Origin: Monodelphis domestica
Taxonomy: Eukaryota > Chordata > Mammalia > Didelphimorphia > Didelphidae
Direction of reading: 5' to 3'
Length of the DNA: 64,000 nt
Assembly (NCBI RefSeq): GCF_027887165.1
Contig: NC_077229.1
Coordinates: 344,577,380 to 344,641,379, forward strand
A program made the position numbers and the translations under genes. Below the pieces are notes generated by a model. It searched no databases. It saw only the letters and a program-made list of their open reading frames with translations, and had not been told where the DNA came from. Below, piece after piece: positions 35,320 to 46,914 of the stretch (position 1 is its first letter; every line of letters begins with the position of its first letter).

Positions 35320-35445
35320 AATTGGTAATCATATCACTTCACCTAAGCCTCAGTTTCTTCCACCTGTAAAATGGAAGTCATGACACTTGATACTTGCTCA
35401 ACCTATTTCACAATGATGTTTTAATAATGATGATAAGTGACATCT
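35320..35445 (+). repeat. MIR SINE 3' part
   Basis: Forward: 'cacctaagcctcagtttctt', 'ccacctgtaaaatggaagtc'. A minus-strand MIR-like piece may follow to about 35,560 ('caaattactttaagtatatt'). Confidence 0.5.
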
Positions 35446-35807
35446 ATATAATTGAGGTTTGCAAATTACTTTAAGTATATTTTCTCATTTCAGTCTCCTG
35501 ATAATGCTTAGAGCTACAGAATATGATAACGCTACAAGTATTATTATTAGCCTTAACTTTCTTTAAGACTCAGAATCCCTAACTCTCTTCCCTCTTCCAG
35601 GAGTTCTGAACATCCCAATTGCTAATGCCCTCCCCCAATTCCCAGAGACCCAGATTGTATGACTATTAGGCCATGCTAAACTGGACTAACTGTCAAGGGT
35701 AGTAATTTCTATATCTTGAAAGTGAAATTTGATTAGCCTAGCAGAACCTAGGGGACTCGTTTTATTCTTTGAAATAGCAGATTAGTATTGTATCATGGAA
35801 AGATTAT

Positions 35808-36052
35808 TGTTGTTCAATCAATTCAAGCATGCCTGACTCTTTATGACCCTCTATGGACCATAGACCTTGCCAATCCTGCCCATGGGATTTTCTTACCAAA
35901 GATACTGGAGTGCTTTGCCAATAAGGCAAACAGAGGTTAAGCCACTTTTCCCAGGTCGCACAGCTAGTAAGTGTTTGAAGCCACATTTGAACTCAGATAT
36001 TCCTAACTCTAGGACCAGTGCTCTATCCATTGGGTCATCTAGCTACCTTCAT
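35808..36052 (-). repeat. MAR1-like SINE with BovB/RTE-type tail, full length
   Basis: Minus-strand copy: 'ttgttgttcaatcaattcaa' (tail), 'tgcctgactctttatgaccc', 'gatactggagtgctttgcca', then the SINE body 'tcgcacagctagtaagtgtt' and 'tttgaactcagatattccta', with the head at 'tgggtcatctagctacctt'. Confidence 0.85.
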
Positions 36053-36129
36053 GTAAAGAGCACCAAGTCTGAAGTTAGGAGACCTCAGTGTGAATCCTGG
36101 CTCTGAAACTTGCTAGCTACAATACTGTA

Positions 36130-36332
36130 TCACAACCTCATAGGATCAGATATATAGAGCTGGAAAAGACCAGAGGTCATCTAGCCTGATTCCCTCATTT
36201 TACAGAGAGGGATTTATGTCCCAGAGAAATTAGGTGATTTACCTAAAGTCATAGAGGTAGTCAGGTAAGTGCTGAAGGTCACCATGACAGAGATGGGATT
36301 TGAACTTGAGACCTCTGATTCCAAATATATTG
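36130..36332 (-). repeat. MIR SINE, minus strand
   Basis: Reverse complement: 'agagctggaaaagaccagag', 'tcatctagcctgattccctc', 'gtgatttacctaaagtcata' and 'gatgggatttgaacttgaga'. Confidence 0.7.
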
Positions 36333-36334
36333 CT

Positions 36335-36505
36335 TTTCCTACCACATCAGATGAAAGGACTCAGATGATAAAATTCAATCCTGTTATTTTACAAATAAGG
36401 AAACAGGCCCAGAGAAACCCCCAGTTAACTGCTTCACTCAGGGTCATGCTTAAATAAATGGTGGAGACAGGATTCAAATCCAAATCTAGTGTTATTTCCA
36501 ACATA
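36335..36505 (-). repeat. MIR SINE, minus strand, second copy
   Basis: Reverse complement: 'gttattttacaaataaggaa', 'acaggcccagagaaaccccc' and 'cttcactcagggtcatgct', then 'acaggattcaaatccaaatc'. It abuts the previous MIR head-to-tail. Confidence 0.65.
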
Positions 36506-36589
36506 GCATACTCTTTTTTTATCTCTGGCTGAAATATCTGCTCCTACCATGCTTCACCCTCCTAGAACATAAACTCTTTGATGTAAGGC

Positions 36590-36958
36590 ACTAAGCATTT
36601 TTTAAATTTAAATTTATTTGTTACATCAGAATACTTGGGTAACTTCCTCACCCCTCTCTCCCCATTATGGTTCATCATTTGACAAAAAGATATAGGCATA
36701 TATAAAACTATGTCTTCTTTATTTCTGTTTATCAGTTCTTTCTCTAAAAGTGGACTTACACAAGCCATTCTTCAAACAATATTTCTGTTGCCACATACAT
36801 GTGATGTTCTCTTCTTCTTGCTTCACTCTTTATAACTTCATGTAGGTCTTTCCTTTTTTTTTATTAATCTTTTTGTCATTTTTATGTTGTAGTAGTATTC
36901 CATCACAACTTTGTGTCACAACTTGTTTAGCCAAGTCATTTTTTATTTTTGTACTTTC
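36590..36958 (-). repeat. L1 3' end, minus strand
   Basis: Ends in 'gtagtagtattccatcacaa', 'cttgtttagccaagtcattt', which is the reverse complement of the L1 ORF2 C-terminal codons for the VVMEYY-type motif. Upstream is 'tgtttatcagttctttctct'. Old copy. Confidence 0.7.
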
Positions 36959-37024
36959 AGTGTCTGTCTAGCAGAGTGCTTTGCACATAGCATTTGAAAT
37001 GTTTTCCCACTGAATTAATTTGAA

Positions 37025-37400
37025 CAAAAATGAACAGCGTCGAGCTGCAAGTTGAGAAGATGTTAGATTTGAAGTCAGGAAAGCCTGGATTCAAATCTCT
37101 AGTCCAGGACTTAGTAGCTATGTGACCGCAGGCAAACCTCCTAACTTCTGTAAGCATCAGGTTTCTCATCTCAAAAATAACTTACGTCCCTACCATGGAA
37201 CAGACTCTGTACTAGATCCTGAGCAGAAGGCAAAAACTAAACAGTATTTGCCCTTAATGAGCTTATCTTCTATTAGGGAGAATCAACATGTACACAGAGA
37301 AGCAGATAAAAATATATACAAATAATACAAAGGAATTTTCTGGAAATGGATAGGTAGGGCAAGTATCAGTGGGTACCACAGAAAAGAGTGCTGGAAAAGC
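37025..37400. repeat. THER/MIR SINE (+) followed by L2 3' end (-)
   Basis: Positions 37,050-37,165 read as forward THER/MIR ('tgttagatttgaagtcagga', 'tcaaatctctagtccaggac', 'atgtgaccgcaggcaaacct'). Positions 37,180-37,400 read as a minus-strand L2 3' end ('agactctgtactagatcctg', 'gcccttaatgagcttatctt'). Confidence 0.6.
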
Positions 37401-37464
37401 TGAAAGGCTTCCTCTTCTCCTCTCCCCATACCCCTAATGCCCACACCATCTTTGGCATAGATTC

Positions 37465-38777
37465 ACAAGATCAGTTTCTCCCAACTACCCAAAATCAAAG
37501 ACAAAGAGTAAGAAAGTGCATTTGGCTGTATCTATGGAGTCTCAGGAAGTGTGGTCACTGCCTGTTACATGGCCAGTGTAGTAACTATGTATATGAACTG
37601 GTAAGAATAGGTCATAGTGAACTGGTTGGAGAAATTATTTGATTGGAAGGTGGGTGACATGGCCACTATCCAACTGTATGAAGAAACGCATCTGTGTATC
37701 TGTGGGTAATTCAGTACTCCAGGCTGGCAAACCTCTCTCAGAGGAGCTTGGTCCTAATGTTTTTGATGGCATTCAGAGGCCTTTGTCACCAGCCAACAAA
37801 CTCAAAGCATTTACTTTCCCAGAGGAGTGAATATATCTGCTATTAGGAGAGATATCAAATGGGATTTTATACCTGGTAAAAACCTTTAAGTTGGCAAGCA
37901 CATCACGGGTGGCACTGTTTATGGATTAGTAAATGAGAACTTCCTCATCAAACCCAAAATTATGCTCCCATCAAGCACCTAAGGTTAAGCAATGAGACAC
38001 ATTGCTCCACCTGGCAATTACAATAACTCAGATATTGTCTTGGAGTTTCAATTTGAAGGTAAAGAAGTTCCCCATGGTCCACTGTCGCCTGTCCATCAAG
38101 TCTATCCTGTCACCGAGAAGCTACCAGCCAATCAGCCTCTGTCAACTGGCCATTATTAAGTCCTTGTTTGGGCTTTTCTCATGTGAACAAGGAGGAACTA
38201 CTACCGAATCTGCAGCTGTAGGCTATGAAAAACTGGGTATCTCTGCCTCTAAGTATTCCGAAAGTGATATGATCATCTATGTGAGTTGTAGAGAAAGACT
38301 ACATGAAAAGTCTGACTTACTCAGACTCAGACTTTCCAGCTAATTGTGGAAATTGATGGGAAGGTGGAGTATGTGATGAAGAGCTGAATGGCTTTGGTGG
38401 CCAGCACCTCCAACTTGCCTGTGGCTATTACAGAAGCTTCTGCTTGCATTGGAATTAATCTGTCTGAATATTTCTGTGACATGGGTTGTCATGTCAGGAT
38501 GATGGCTGACTCAACCTCTCTATGAGCTGAAACCTTTACAGAAATCTCAGGCTGCTTAGGCAAAATGCCTGCTGACAGCGGTTGTCTTGCATATCTTGGT
38601 CTTATCTGACCTCTTCTTAGAAAGGAACTGACTGAGTAAAATGACCTGGAAACTCAGAAAGAGAAGGATGTGTCAGCATTAGGAACTGTTTCTTCCCCTG
38701 GTGGTGACTTCTCTGATTCTGCCACATCTGCCATTCTTGATACTGTTCAGGTGTTCTGGGGCTTAGATAACATGTGA
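37465..38777 (+). pseudogene. ATP6V1A (pseudogene): Processed pseudogene of V-ATPase subunit A (ATP6V1A), incomplete
   Basis: The parent encodes the catalytic A subunit of the vacuolar H+-ATPase V1 sector, which hydrolyses ATP to acidify organelles. Collinear pieces of the protein appear without introns: TFGYVHGVSGPVV-like near 37,520, [16 protein letters not shown] (37,591-37,639), [20 protein letters not shown] (37,725-37,790), CEQGGTTTESAAVGYEKLGI (38,183-38,240), SKYSESDMIIYVSCRER, and PGGDFSDSA...VQVFWGL near 38,700-38,765. Several frame changes and stops separate them. The Walker A loop (GAFGCGKT in the parent) reads AVGYEKLG, so nucleotide binding would be lost. The match stops after GLD, leaving out the last third (roughly 220 codons) of the ~617-residue protein. 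I did not see a poly(A) tail or TSD. Comparison was made from memory of the human protein. Confidence 0.93.
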
Positions 38778-38779
38778 TT

Positions 38780-39119
38780 ATTTCTGGTACAAAATGAAAT
38801 CAGTTAATATTGTTCTAATTATGGGTCACTTATAATAACAAAAATCAGGAATATTTGTAGAAAATTTTGGAGAATCACAATGTTTCTCTGTGCCTGAAGT
38901 ATAGTGAGTACATCAAAAGGTAGTTAGGAGGTTCAGCAAAATATTTGAATCATACCCCCCCTCCCAAAAAAAAGGAAGCGTTGACAGCTCACCATTGAGA
39001 TTGATGAGGATTGGCAGTGGGAAATAGTGCTTTAAAATCTTAGATACTTTGAAATCCTTTTTCTTTAATGGTGCTTTTAGATCTTGTGCTTTTTACTAGT
39101 TAGCAGATATTAGGAACTC
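38780..39119. other. Unassigned, possibly retrocopy 3' UTR
   Basis: Follows the pseudogene directly. It contains a C-rich run near 38,956-38,966 and an A-run, but no repeat signature. It could derive from the parental mRNA 3' UTR, interrupted at 39,120 by an LTR. I cannot confirm this. Confidence 0.25.
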
Positions 39120-39587
39120 TGTACTTTCCCAGCTACCTCCAGCTGATAAGAGCTGGCAAGGTCAAGCCTTAAGAGAGGGGGGAAAACACCTGGGATATTA
39201 TGATTTTGATAAGAGTTTGAAGGCTGAGAAAAATGCTCAAGTACTAAAACAACCTTGAAAGCTTGACAAACAGGACATGAGAAGGAACATTACCCAGGTG
39301 CATTGGGGATCTTTGCACGCCTTCCCTGCCCCTTCCCCTGGAATGCTTGACCAATGTGAAGAATAATATGAGGGAGGGTGGAGAATTCCCAGGAGGGAAG
39401 GAGGCAATACCCCAGACCCATAATAAAAACCAGAAACCTGAATCCCGCCACCCTCCTTCTATGGCTTTTTCCATTGTCCTGGCCATATGATCTGTAACAT
39501 CCTAAAATAAACAGTTTCGTGCCTTAAGATGAAGGGGTTTGAGCTGCTGTTCTTTGGGTGATGACCAGCATTCATTCTCCCACCACA
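39120..39587 (+). mobile_element. Solo LTR (468 bp) of an ERV-type element
   Basis: Begins TGTACTTTCC and ends CCCACCACA. It has a promoter-like 'cccataataaaaacc' and an 'aaaataaacagtttcg' polyadenylation-like signal. Flanks gaactc (39,114-39,119) and aaactc (39,588-39,593) match at 5 of 6 positions, fitting retroviral integration. Fossil solo LTR; family not identified. Confidence 0.65.
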
Positions 39588-39594
39588 AAACTCA

Positions 39595-40130
39595 TTCTCC
39601 CACATCAAAGTCATACTCTGAAAACATTCTGTGTTTCTATAAGCAAATATATTGTACCAAGGACTGTTGTGCAGTATTTCTGTTGTGTTCATTTTAAATG
39701 TCTGCTTCAAATGATCATCAGAGACTTGTACTCACCCTTGCTCCCTTTCTTTCCTTGACAACCACTTTAAAAACCTGATCTATTCCAAGTTATGTTGAGT
39801 GCCTATGAGTAGTAAGATGCGGTGAAGAATGGCAGCTACTTGAGACAGTGTTTGTATACAATGTGGTAGACAAATAGTCATTTCAAAGTAAATAGAATTC
39901 TTGTATTTTTACAATCAAACTTTTCCATCATGATCCAGAAGTACAATATTACAGTTTTTGACACAATATATTTACTTATAGAAACATAGCATGCTTTCAA
40001 AGTATGGTTTGCTGAGCTCCATAACAGCCTTTTAATGCATTCACCATCTCTAGGTAGAGAAACAATAATCTCAGGGTTGTCCTGGAGTTTTCCTCCCTTA
40101 TGTACCCTACAATGATCTTTCTTAATTTAT
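39595..40130. other. No feature recognised
   Basis: Unassigned, AT-rich. It could be the continuation of whatever the LTR at 39,120 interrupted. Confidence 0.3.
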
Positions 40131-40134
40131 TTTA

Positions 40135-40322
40135 TAAATTTATTTTTGTAATTTTATTTAATTAATTAATTTAGAATCTTTTCCCATGATCACATGATTC
40201 ATATTCTTTCCCTCTCTACCCCCCACCCCCTTCCCATAGCTGACCCACAATTCCACTGGGTTTCACATGGGTCATTGATCAAGACCTATTTCCATATTTC
40301 TATATTATTTATCATTTTAAAA
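40135..40322 (-). repeat. L1 3' UTR-type repeat, minus strand
   Basis: AT-rich tail, then 'cccatgatcacatgattcat', 'atagctgacccacaattcca', 'tcacatgggtcattgatcaa' and 'gacctatttccatatttcta'. Same family as 25,205-25,475. Confidence 0.65.
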
Positions 40323-40324
40323 AA

Positions 40325-40885
40325 TGTAGCCTAAGAGACAGAATGCAACCATCTCCCATTTCATATGACTCAGTTTCTCTGTGGAGTGGAATGTAAAGAC
40401 CATTGTCACTAATACCTTAGGGATTAGTGTCAAATATAAGAATTGGCTATCCCCATCAGCCTTACAAATGGAGGGGAATGGATTAACAGTAGATAAATAG
40501 ATGATTGAGAGAGAAAGAAAGATGAACAGCAGATTATATATCTGTTGTTTATCAGTTTGTGAAAAATACCCAGCATTTTCCTTCTTGTGACTGGTGATAC
40601 TGGTTCTGATTTTCCCATTACTGACAAGAGATTCCCTAAACTGTCTGTAGCCATAGTGCAATGATTCCAAAGGAGAAGGTTTTGTCCTGTTTTTTTAGTG
40701 TACATTTAAAAAAGTTCTCTAAAACAACCTCTCATGCTCATACATCAACATTCTTAAAAGTTGTATACACTGGAAGTTCAGAAAACAATTAAATCTTGGA
40801 AACTTTCTTTCTTAGGAAGGAAAGAAAAGAAAACCACAGAGCAACCCTGAGAACAGCGGTTTTCCATTTATTATCACTTTCCCAG
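40325..40885. other. No feature recognised
   Basis: Unassigned. Overlapping 117- and 91-codon minus-strand ORFs occur in different frames and show no known motif, so I do not call them genes. Confidence 0.35.
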
Positions 40886-40886
40886 G

Positions 40887-41016
40887 GCAGCTAGGTGGCT
40901 CAGTGGATTGAAAGGCCCAAAGACAGGAGGTCCTGGGTTCAAATTTAGCTTCCAGACACTTCCTAGTTGTGTCTGGAAGTTGTGTCCTAAGATGGAAGGT
41001 AAGGATTTTTTTTTAA
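40887..41016 (+). repeat. WSINE1-type SINE, internally deleted
   Basis: Head 'ggcagctaggtggctcagtg', 'aggtcctgggttcaaattta' and 'ttccagacacttcctagttg'. It then jumps to the tail 'cctaagatggaaggtaagga', so the middle ('accactcttctgccttgg') is lost. A small inverted echo ('tctggaagttgtg') sits at the break. Confidence 0.8.
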
Positions 41017-41019
41017 TGC

Positions 41020-41775
41020 CAGCAGTTCTTGGCATCAAATTTTCAGAATAAATATATTTTAGAAGGAAAGGGAAAGAGTTCTTCAAATAAGCATGTGTAG
41101 TTCTCTCAAATAGACATAATAGCTCAGATAAATTAATTTATTTCTTTTTTGCTATGATAGATTGTTTGATTTTCTACCATGTTATTGGCCTATTAAAGAC
41201 AGGAACAGTCACTTGAAATTATAGTTGTGGTTTTGTCTATCCTTTCCAGATGACATGTCCTTATGGTAGTTTGCTGCTCAGGAAGGTGTTCTTCCCATGA
41301 AACTTTTTTTTAAATCTTTTCAACATGCTTCCAGATAAGGTAAATCATGCAATAGTTTGTTGTTGAGCTATCAACTTTATGGTGCTGCTTGATCAATTTG
41401 TTTTTAATTCAGCTTCCTATCCAAGACTAACATGAATTCAATAAATTTTACACACATCATCAATTCTTCCTTATCCTTCCATAACCCAACAGGCTAACTA
41501 AGATTGTGCCAATAATCAATGGTCTGAGGAAGAAAGTGACCAAGATTTTGTTTTCTGAACTTCCAGTTTATGAAATAAATTTTAAGAATATTGATGTGTG
41601 ATAAACTTAAAATGATCCTTAAATTAAAAAATTATGAAATACTTAAATAATCACAATAGCAATTTACATTCATACAATTATTTCCACATGGACTGTCTCC
41701 TCTGATCCTCAAAATGACATCCCTATAGGATAGATATTATCATTCATTTTGCAGATGTGAAAATTAAATCCAGGT
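41020..41775. other. No gene recognised
   Basis: Unassigned except a minus-strand MIR scrap at about 41,650-41,770 ('ctcctctgatcctcaaaatg', 'cattttgcagatgtgaaaat'). Confidence 0.35.
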
Positions 41776-41779
41776 GACA

Positions 41780-42318
41780 TGGGAACTGTACCCCCAGAAA
41801 CCCAGGCTAACTATTATCAGGGAAACTCCCTTGCTCCCTTGCATCCTTGTGATTAAACCTAGAGATGCCCAATGACCACCCCCCCAGGGTCCTGAGATAT
41901 TTATCCTCTTTGATAGTCCTCTAGATTTAAGGTGGACAATGAGATAAATCTTTATGCCTCCAGGTAGACCCCAGTCAGATGACCACCTCACCCCACCAAA
42001 TACCTGAGGGACTAATACTCTAGGTCACATCCACACCAGGACATAGCATTTAAGAGTATAAAAACCCCAGAACTGATGTCGTCTAGGGGATAGCCTTTCA
42101 ACCCATGCTGTCCCCATAGGGAACAGCCTTTCTTTTCATGCTATCCTCCCAGGAACTGCTCCCCATCTTGCTGTCCCAGCTTGCTATCCTCCTGGCCATT
42201 CTCAATATTGCTTTCTAAATTAATAAATTTCTCTTTTTTTTATTGAGCTTTAAGTCTTGCATTTTTGCAAAAGGTATCCTTCCCAAACCTCAGGGGTACA
42301 TATCCTAACCCCATAACA
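41780..42318 (+). mobile_element. Left (5') LTR of the 41.8-46.9 kb ERV
   Basis: Starts TGGGAACTGTACCCC and ends CCCCATAACA. Contains 'gagtataaaaacccca' (TATA-like) and 'ttaataaatttctc' (polyadenylation-like) in the usual U3-R-U5 order. Confidence 0.85.
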
Positions 42319-45300
42319 TTTTTGGCACCCAGCGTTTTTGGCTCTCCTGAAAGCTACTCCTGTACCCTGAATCATCCACAAGGACACAGCTTCTCAGGTA
42401 GGAAGGAGCCTTTTCTTTGACTCCTGAAACCCCCATCTTTTGGGTGATATCTTTGTAGGAACTCTTTCATGCTCTCTCTCCCATCAGCCCCAGATCAGTC
42501 TGGCCACTGGATTTTGGGGTCTATCTGTCGGCTTCCCCTTCTGATACTGAAAGACTTTCTGGCGTGTGGGGAATCTAGCCTCAGTAAACTGAGTGCTCTT
42601 AGTCGGTCAACCTCTGTGGATGCACAGTTGTTGACCCTCTGGTGTGGAATTGGCCATTCCGCATCTAAATGGGACAGAGACAGAGAGTACCCCGAGATTC
42701 CCCTTTGGGGTGTATACTTAAAAATTGGAAAAAAATGGCACTAAACAGCTTAAAGAAAAGGCAACCAATTTCTTTTTGTAATGTTGACTAGCCTTGGTTA
42801 CATCCTTGGTAAGCAACAGGCATGGCCTATCCATGGCACCCTAAAATTGTAATACCATTATCTACTTACAATTGAAATTTTTTTTTTCAGCCCGAGGTCA
42901 AGCCAGATAGGGACTAGCCAACCCAGTTAAGACAAAGGGAGAAGCATGCTTGCAGGCCTCTCCTATTGGGAAGAGATCAAGTCTAAGCAGCCTAAGAGAA
43001 AATTCAGTTGGATTTTTTGTTTGTTTGTTTGTTTGTTTTCTCTCATGTTAAATAGCTGAGCAACATCAAGGAAAAAATGATGAGGAAATTGGCTTTTTGT
43101 TACCCTAAATTCTAACACCAGGTGGCAATTCGACATATTTTATGGACAGAAGCTCCTTACCGTTTAGATTTATTCCCTCACCAGGATCCCAGTTCTCCAA
43201 ACTCTACTCTTGGATTTTAAGGCAAGGGCCCGCCAAGAAATCCAGGTGGAGATGGGGAAAAGAAAACTAGGAAGCTTATCAGTTAACTGATCAGATCTAC
43301 CTTCTCCTCTGCTGCAGAGAGCCAGAGGGTTGAATCTGTACAGAGAGACAACTGGTGAGAAAGCCCTATTTTGGGGATTTTTAAATGTCTTACACTTTTA
43401 AAACTAAATTTTTTTCAACTTGTAGAACAACCTATTAATTATCTTCTGTTTTAAGGTAAACAGGGAGATATAAGAAGACCTGATAAATCTCCTTTCCCTG
43501 TCTGCTAGCCAGAAAGAAGTAATGCTTAAAATATGTTTATTAGAGGTATTTATTGTTTTTTTATTTTAAAATTGTGATCATGTATTTATATGGGTTTAGA
43601 AAATAACATCCTAATTTTAATTTTGTCGGACAGTGAAATTTCAGTTTTGTATAGAAAATCCACAGATCAGTTTTGTAAAATAGGTTTTAGCAATATAGCC
43701 TCAAAAAGACTACATTCCATCCTCATCTACCTTTCTACCATAAGAGGTTTAAGGGAAAAAATGGGTTTAAGTGTTTAAACTTAACAAAAAAGGATTTTTG
43801 TTTAAAATGATCAAATGGTTTTCATCTCAATGATTTTCATCCCAGTGTATTAAAGTTGGACTAACTTTATTATTACATTTAACTTCTTGGTCTCGAAAAT
43901 AGATAATCAGCCTGCTTGTCAAAAGGCTTGCTTTAAGGTTTACAGTCCTTAAAAGGTTTCAAATATCTACATTTAAAAAAGGTCCTGTAATACTAAATGC
44001 TTTATGAAAATTTTTTAAATGTTATGTGAGTTGCTGTTGAAATATGTATTTTAAGTATCATTTGGATGTAAACAAGCTCATTGTAAACCTGACTCTACCA
44101 TAGATTTTATTCAATACTCAGTGGTTACCTCAGTTTACCAATTTGTTCTATGAACTAAAATTTATAATGGATGAGCCCTATGCTAACGATGGTTCAGTGA
44201 TGTAATTCTTTAATTCAGAATTCTTTTGGTTACTGATAGCAATTGAAGTGATACCAATGGAATGTTTGGTTGGCTTATGATGGTAGAAGCAAGCCAGAGA
44301 AAGTAGAGAAGTTATGTTGGGTTTGAATTCAGAAGAAAGAGGGACTTTGATCTAAAGTCCATAAAGCTTGAGTATGCAGATTTGTGAAGGAAGAATAGAA
44401 GTTGTGTTCTGCTTTTTAAGCAAAGGGTTTTGAAGGAAAAGAGAGAGAGAGAGAGAAGGTGAAAGAGAACAGATGTTTTGCTCTCATAATTGGATCTTTA
44501 ACTTAGGGATAATTTCTAGAATTGATGTATGTAGTTTTGGAAAATCACAAATTGTGGAGTTTCTCTGAAAATTCCTTAGAGAGATTCCTGACTGATCTTG
44601 TCTTAGTTCCTTCAGATGGCTTAAGGTCAGGATTTGATCTAGCCCAGATTTGTATATTACTATAGAACTAATGAATTCAACATTCCTGTTCAAGTATTAT
44701 GACTAAATTGTGAGAAATTAATTATTGCCAAAATATATAAGAATAATTGCTATAATGTAGACTCATAGACTTTAAGGAATCCTTAGAGAGGGCAAATGGT
44801 CAGAAAAGCTTGTTTGAGGGTATGGAAATTTGTTTCTGGTCTGCTGATAAGCAGAATTTCTCTAAGCTGTAATGGGTGAGACTTGTCCTTTAAGGAAAAA
44901 GAAGGCTTCTGGGATCTAATGGTGACAAAGTACACAAAGGAGAAAGTCCTAGGATAGTTAGAGAAGGCAGCCCACGGCTCACCTTGGACTGGACTTAACT
45001 GACCATCCAGGCTGCTAATCCTTGAGTGAAACAATAATGGCAGTGACAGCCTTGCTTGGTACATGAAGCCATTCACTGTGTCCTTTGTGACTTGGAGATA
45101 TTTTCCCTTTCTGGGCCTTCTTCCTTTTTGACAATTCCCATAATCAGCACATAACACAAATTGGAAAATTAAAGTTTCCATTTCCCCAAACAACCTATTA
45201 GGTTAATAATTGAACATTCTCAAACTGTTAGGGAACATACTTTGAGAAGTAGGTGAAGTTAATTAATTGATGGCTTGTACTTGCAGCCTTAATTGAAGTT

Positions 45301-46389
45301 TGGATCTTGAGCTTGGAATAGCTCAAAGATCTCCTGAATTTTCCCCAGAATCTAGAGTAAAGAATTTCATCTGTAAAATATCGTTACCCAAGTGTTTATA
45401 GATGTTATAGTTAATATGTACTTTGCAAAAGGATATTCTTTAACAGAAACATCACATACCAACCCTGCAAACAACTCAGGAATCTGATTTCCTAAAGGGA
45501 TATATTCCTGTCAGAAGATGATTTCTGAAGAAGTCTGTTGGCTAAGATACCCAAATGCAAATGTGTAATGCCAATTGCTATTGTACTGTATTGTATTATT
45601 CTCTGTTTCTATCTGGTGTTCTAGTGTTTGCCCTAGTTCTGGTTTCTAAACATTTATCTTAGGGGCTGACTCTCCCCTTGTGACCTGTCTGCCCATCAGG
45701 GGAAGCAGTCGCTGGACATCCTTCACATCTCCAAGCAGATTCCCAGCTACCTAGGACCCAGGCATTCACTGAGGACATGTCCCTGAGACTCTGTGCCCAC
45801 AGCCTTTCCTTCCCTGTTATCTTAACCCCTTTTACTTTAGCTCTTAACTACCTGACCATAACTATTCTTTCTTTAAATTTTGGGTCTTCTCCTATGTTTT
45901 AAATAATGCATACCCAGCCAGCTGGACATATAATTCTCTGATTCAGCTTGGGGAAGCAGTAGCCAAAGTTGGTCCCTCTAACTGTTGGGTCTGTATGAAC
46001 CACCCCCAAAGTGGAGAGAACCCCAGGCCTCTAGCCCAAGATCTCAGTGCCTCTGAGATATATTCAAGACCTGAGGCTTTAAGGAGATTAGCAACCACTC
46101 TAGTTTTGGCTAATCCCCCGTGAGATATGTGGACCCTTTATTTGTAACCTTGTCATCTCTCTAGTTGCTTCTAGGGTAAAAGCACTAGTGGGAGTCACCG
46201 AGATGCCAGATGCCACCATAGCCCGGAAACCATCCCAGCCTGATGCTCTGGACATGACCTACAGTCAATACCTCTTTCCTAACGTTAGGCAGGGACAACT
46301 CTACGCCCATTCTCAGCTGTGAAGAAGTTACAGAAGACTGAGACCACGGCCCCTTTTCCCTTTTGTATTAGGAGAGGGCAGAGATGGCA

Positions 46390-46911
46390 TGGGCACTGTA
46401 CCCCAGAAACCCAGGCAAACTATTATCAGGGAAACTCCCTTGCCTTTGCATCCTAGAAACACCCTATGACCCCACCTAGGGTCCTGAGATGTTTATCCTC
46501 TTTGATAGTCCTCTAGATTTAAGGTGGACAATGAGATGAATCTTTATGCCTCCAGGTAGACCCCAGTCAGATGACCACCTCACCCCACCAAATGCCTGAG
46601 GGACTAATACGCTACATCCGCACCAGGACATAGCAGCTAAAGAGTATAAAAACCCCAGAACTAATGTCGTCTGGGGGACAGCCTTTCCACCCATGCTGTC
46701 CCCATGGAGGAACAAACAGCCTTTCCTTTCATGCTGTCCTCCCAGGAACTGCTCCCCATCTTGCTGTCCCACCTTGCTATCCTCCTGGCCAACATTACTT
46801 TCTAAATTAATAAAATTTTCTTTTTGTTTTTAAGCTAAGTTTTGGAGTCTTGCATTCTTGCAAAAGGTATCCTTCCCAAACCCCAGGGGTACACATCTAA
46901 ACCCCATAGCA
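46390..46911 (+). mobile_element. Right (3') LTR of the 41.8-46.9 kb ERV
   Basis: Starts TGGGCACTGTACCCC and ends CCCCATAGCA, collinear with the left LTR and with the same TATA-like and polyadenylation-like signals. The outer flanks (caggtg / cagggg) are similar but set off by 3 bases on the left, so a TSD is not firmly established. Confidence 0.85.
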
Positions 46912-46914
46912 CAG

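Larger units (their letters stand above)
41780..46911 (+). mobile_element. Endogenous retrovirus fossil with paired LTRs (about 5.1 kb)
   Basis: Two similar LTRs in the same orientation bracket about 4.07 kb. Four bases after the left LTR is 'tggcacccagcg', which resembles a primer-binding site complementary to a lysine tRNA (tRNA-Lys1,2 type, TGGCGCCCAACG in betaretrovirus-like elements). Just before the right LTR is a purine-rich run (about 46,369-46,388). No gag, pol or env domain is recognisable in the interior, so it is a broken, non-coding fossil shorter than a full provirus. LTR-LTR differences of roughly 5% in the part I compared suggest an age of order 10 million years or more, depending on rate. 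Confidence 0.85.

Noticed and set aside
40317-40705. Overlapping 117- and 91-codon minus-strand ORFs
   Set aside because: Two frames over the same bases, no family resemblance, and partly adjacent to an L1 tail. No support for either.
43017-43040. (GTTT)n run as a CRISPR-like repeat
   Set aside because: It is a short tetranucleotide microsatellite without spacers, in a vertebrate context.
44783-45193. 136-codon minus-strand ORF inside the ERV interior
   Set aside because: Antisense to the element, with no recognisable motif and a length within chance expectation. Not called as a gene.
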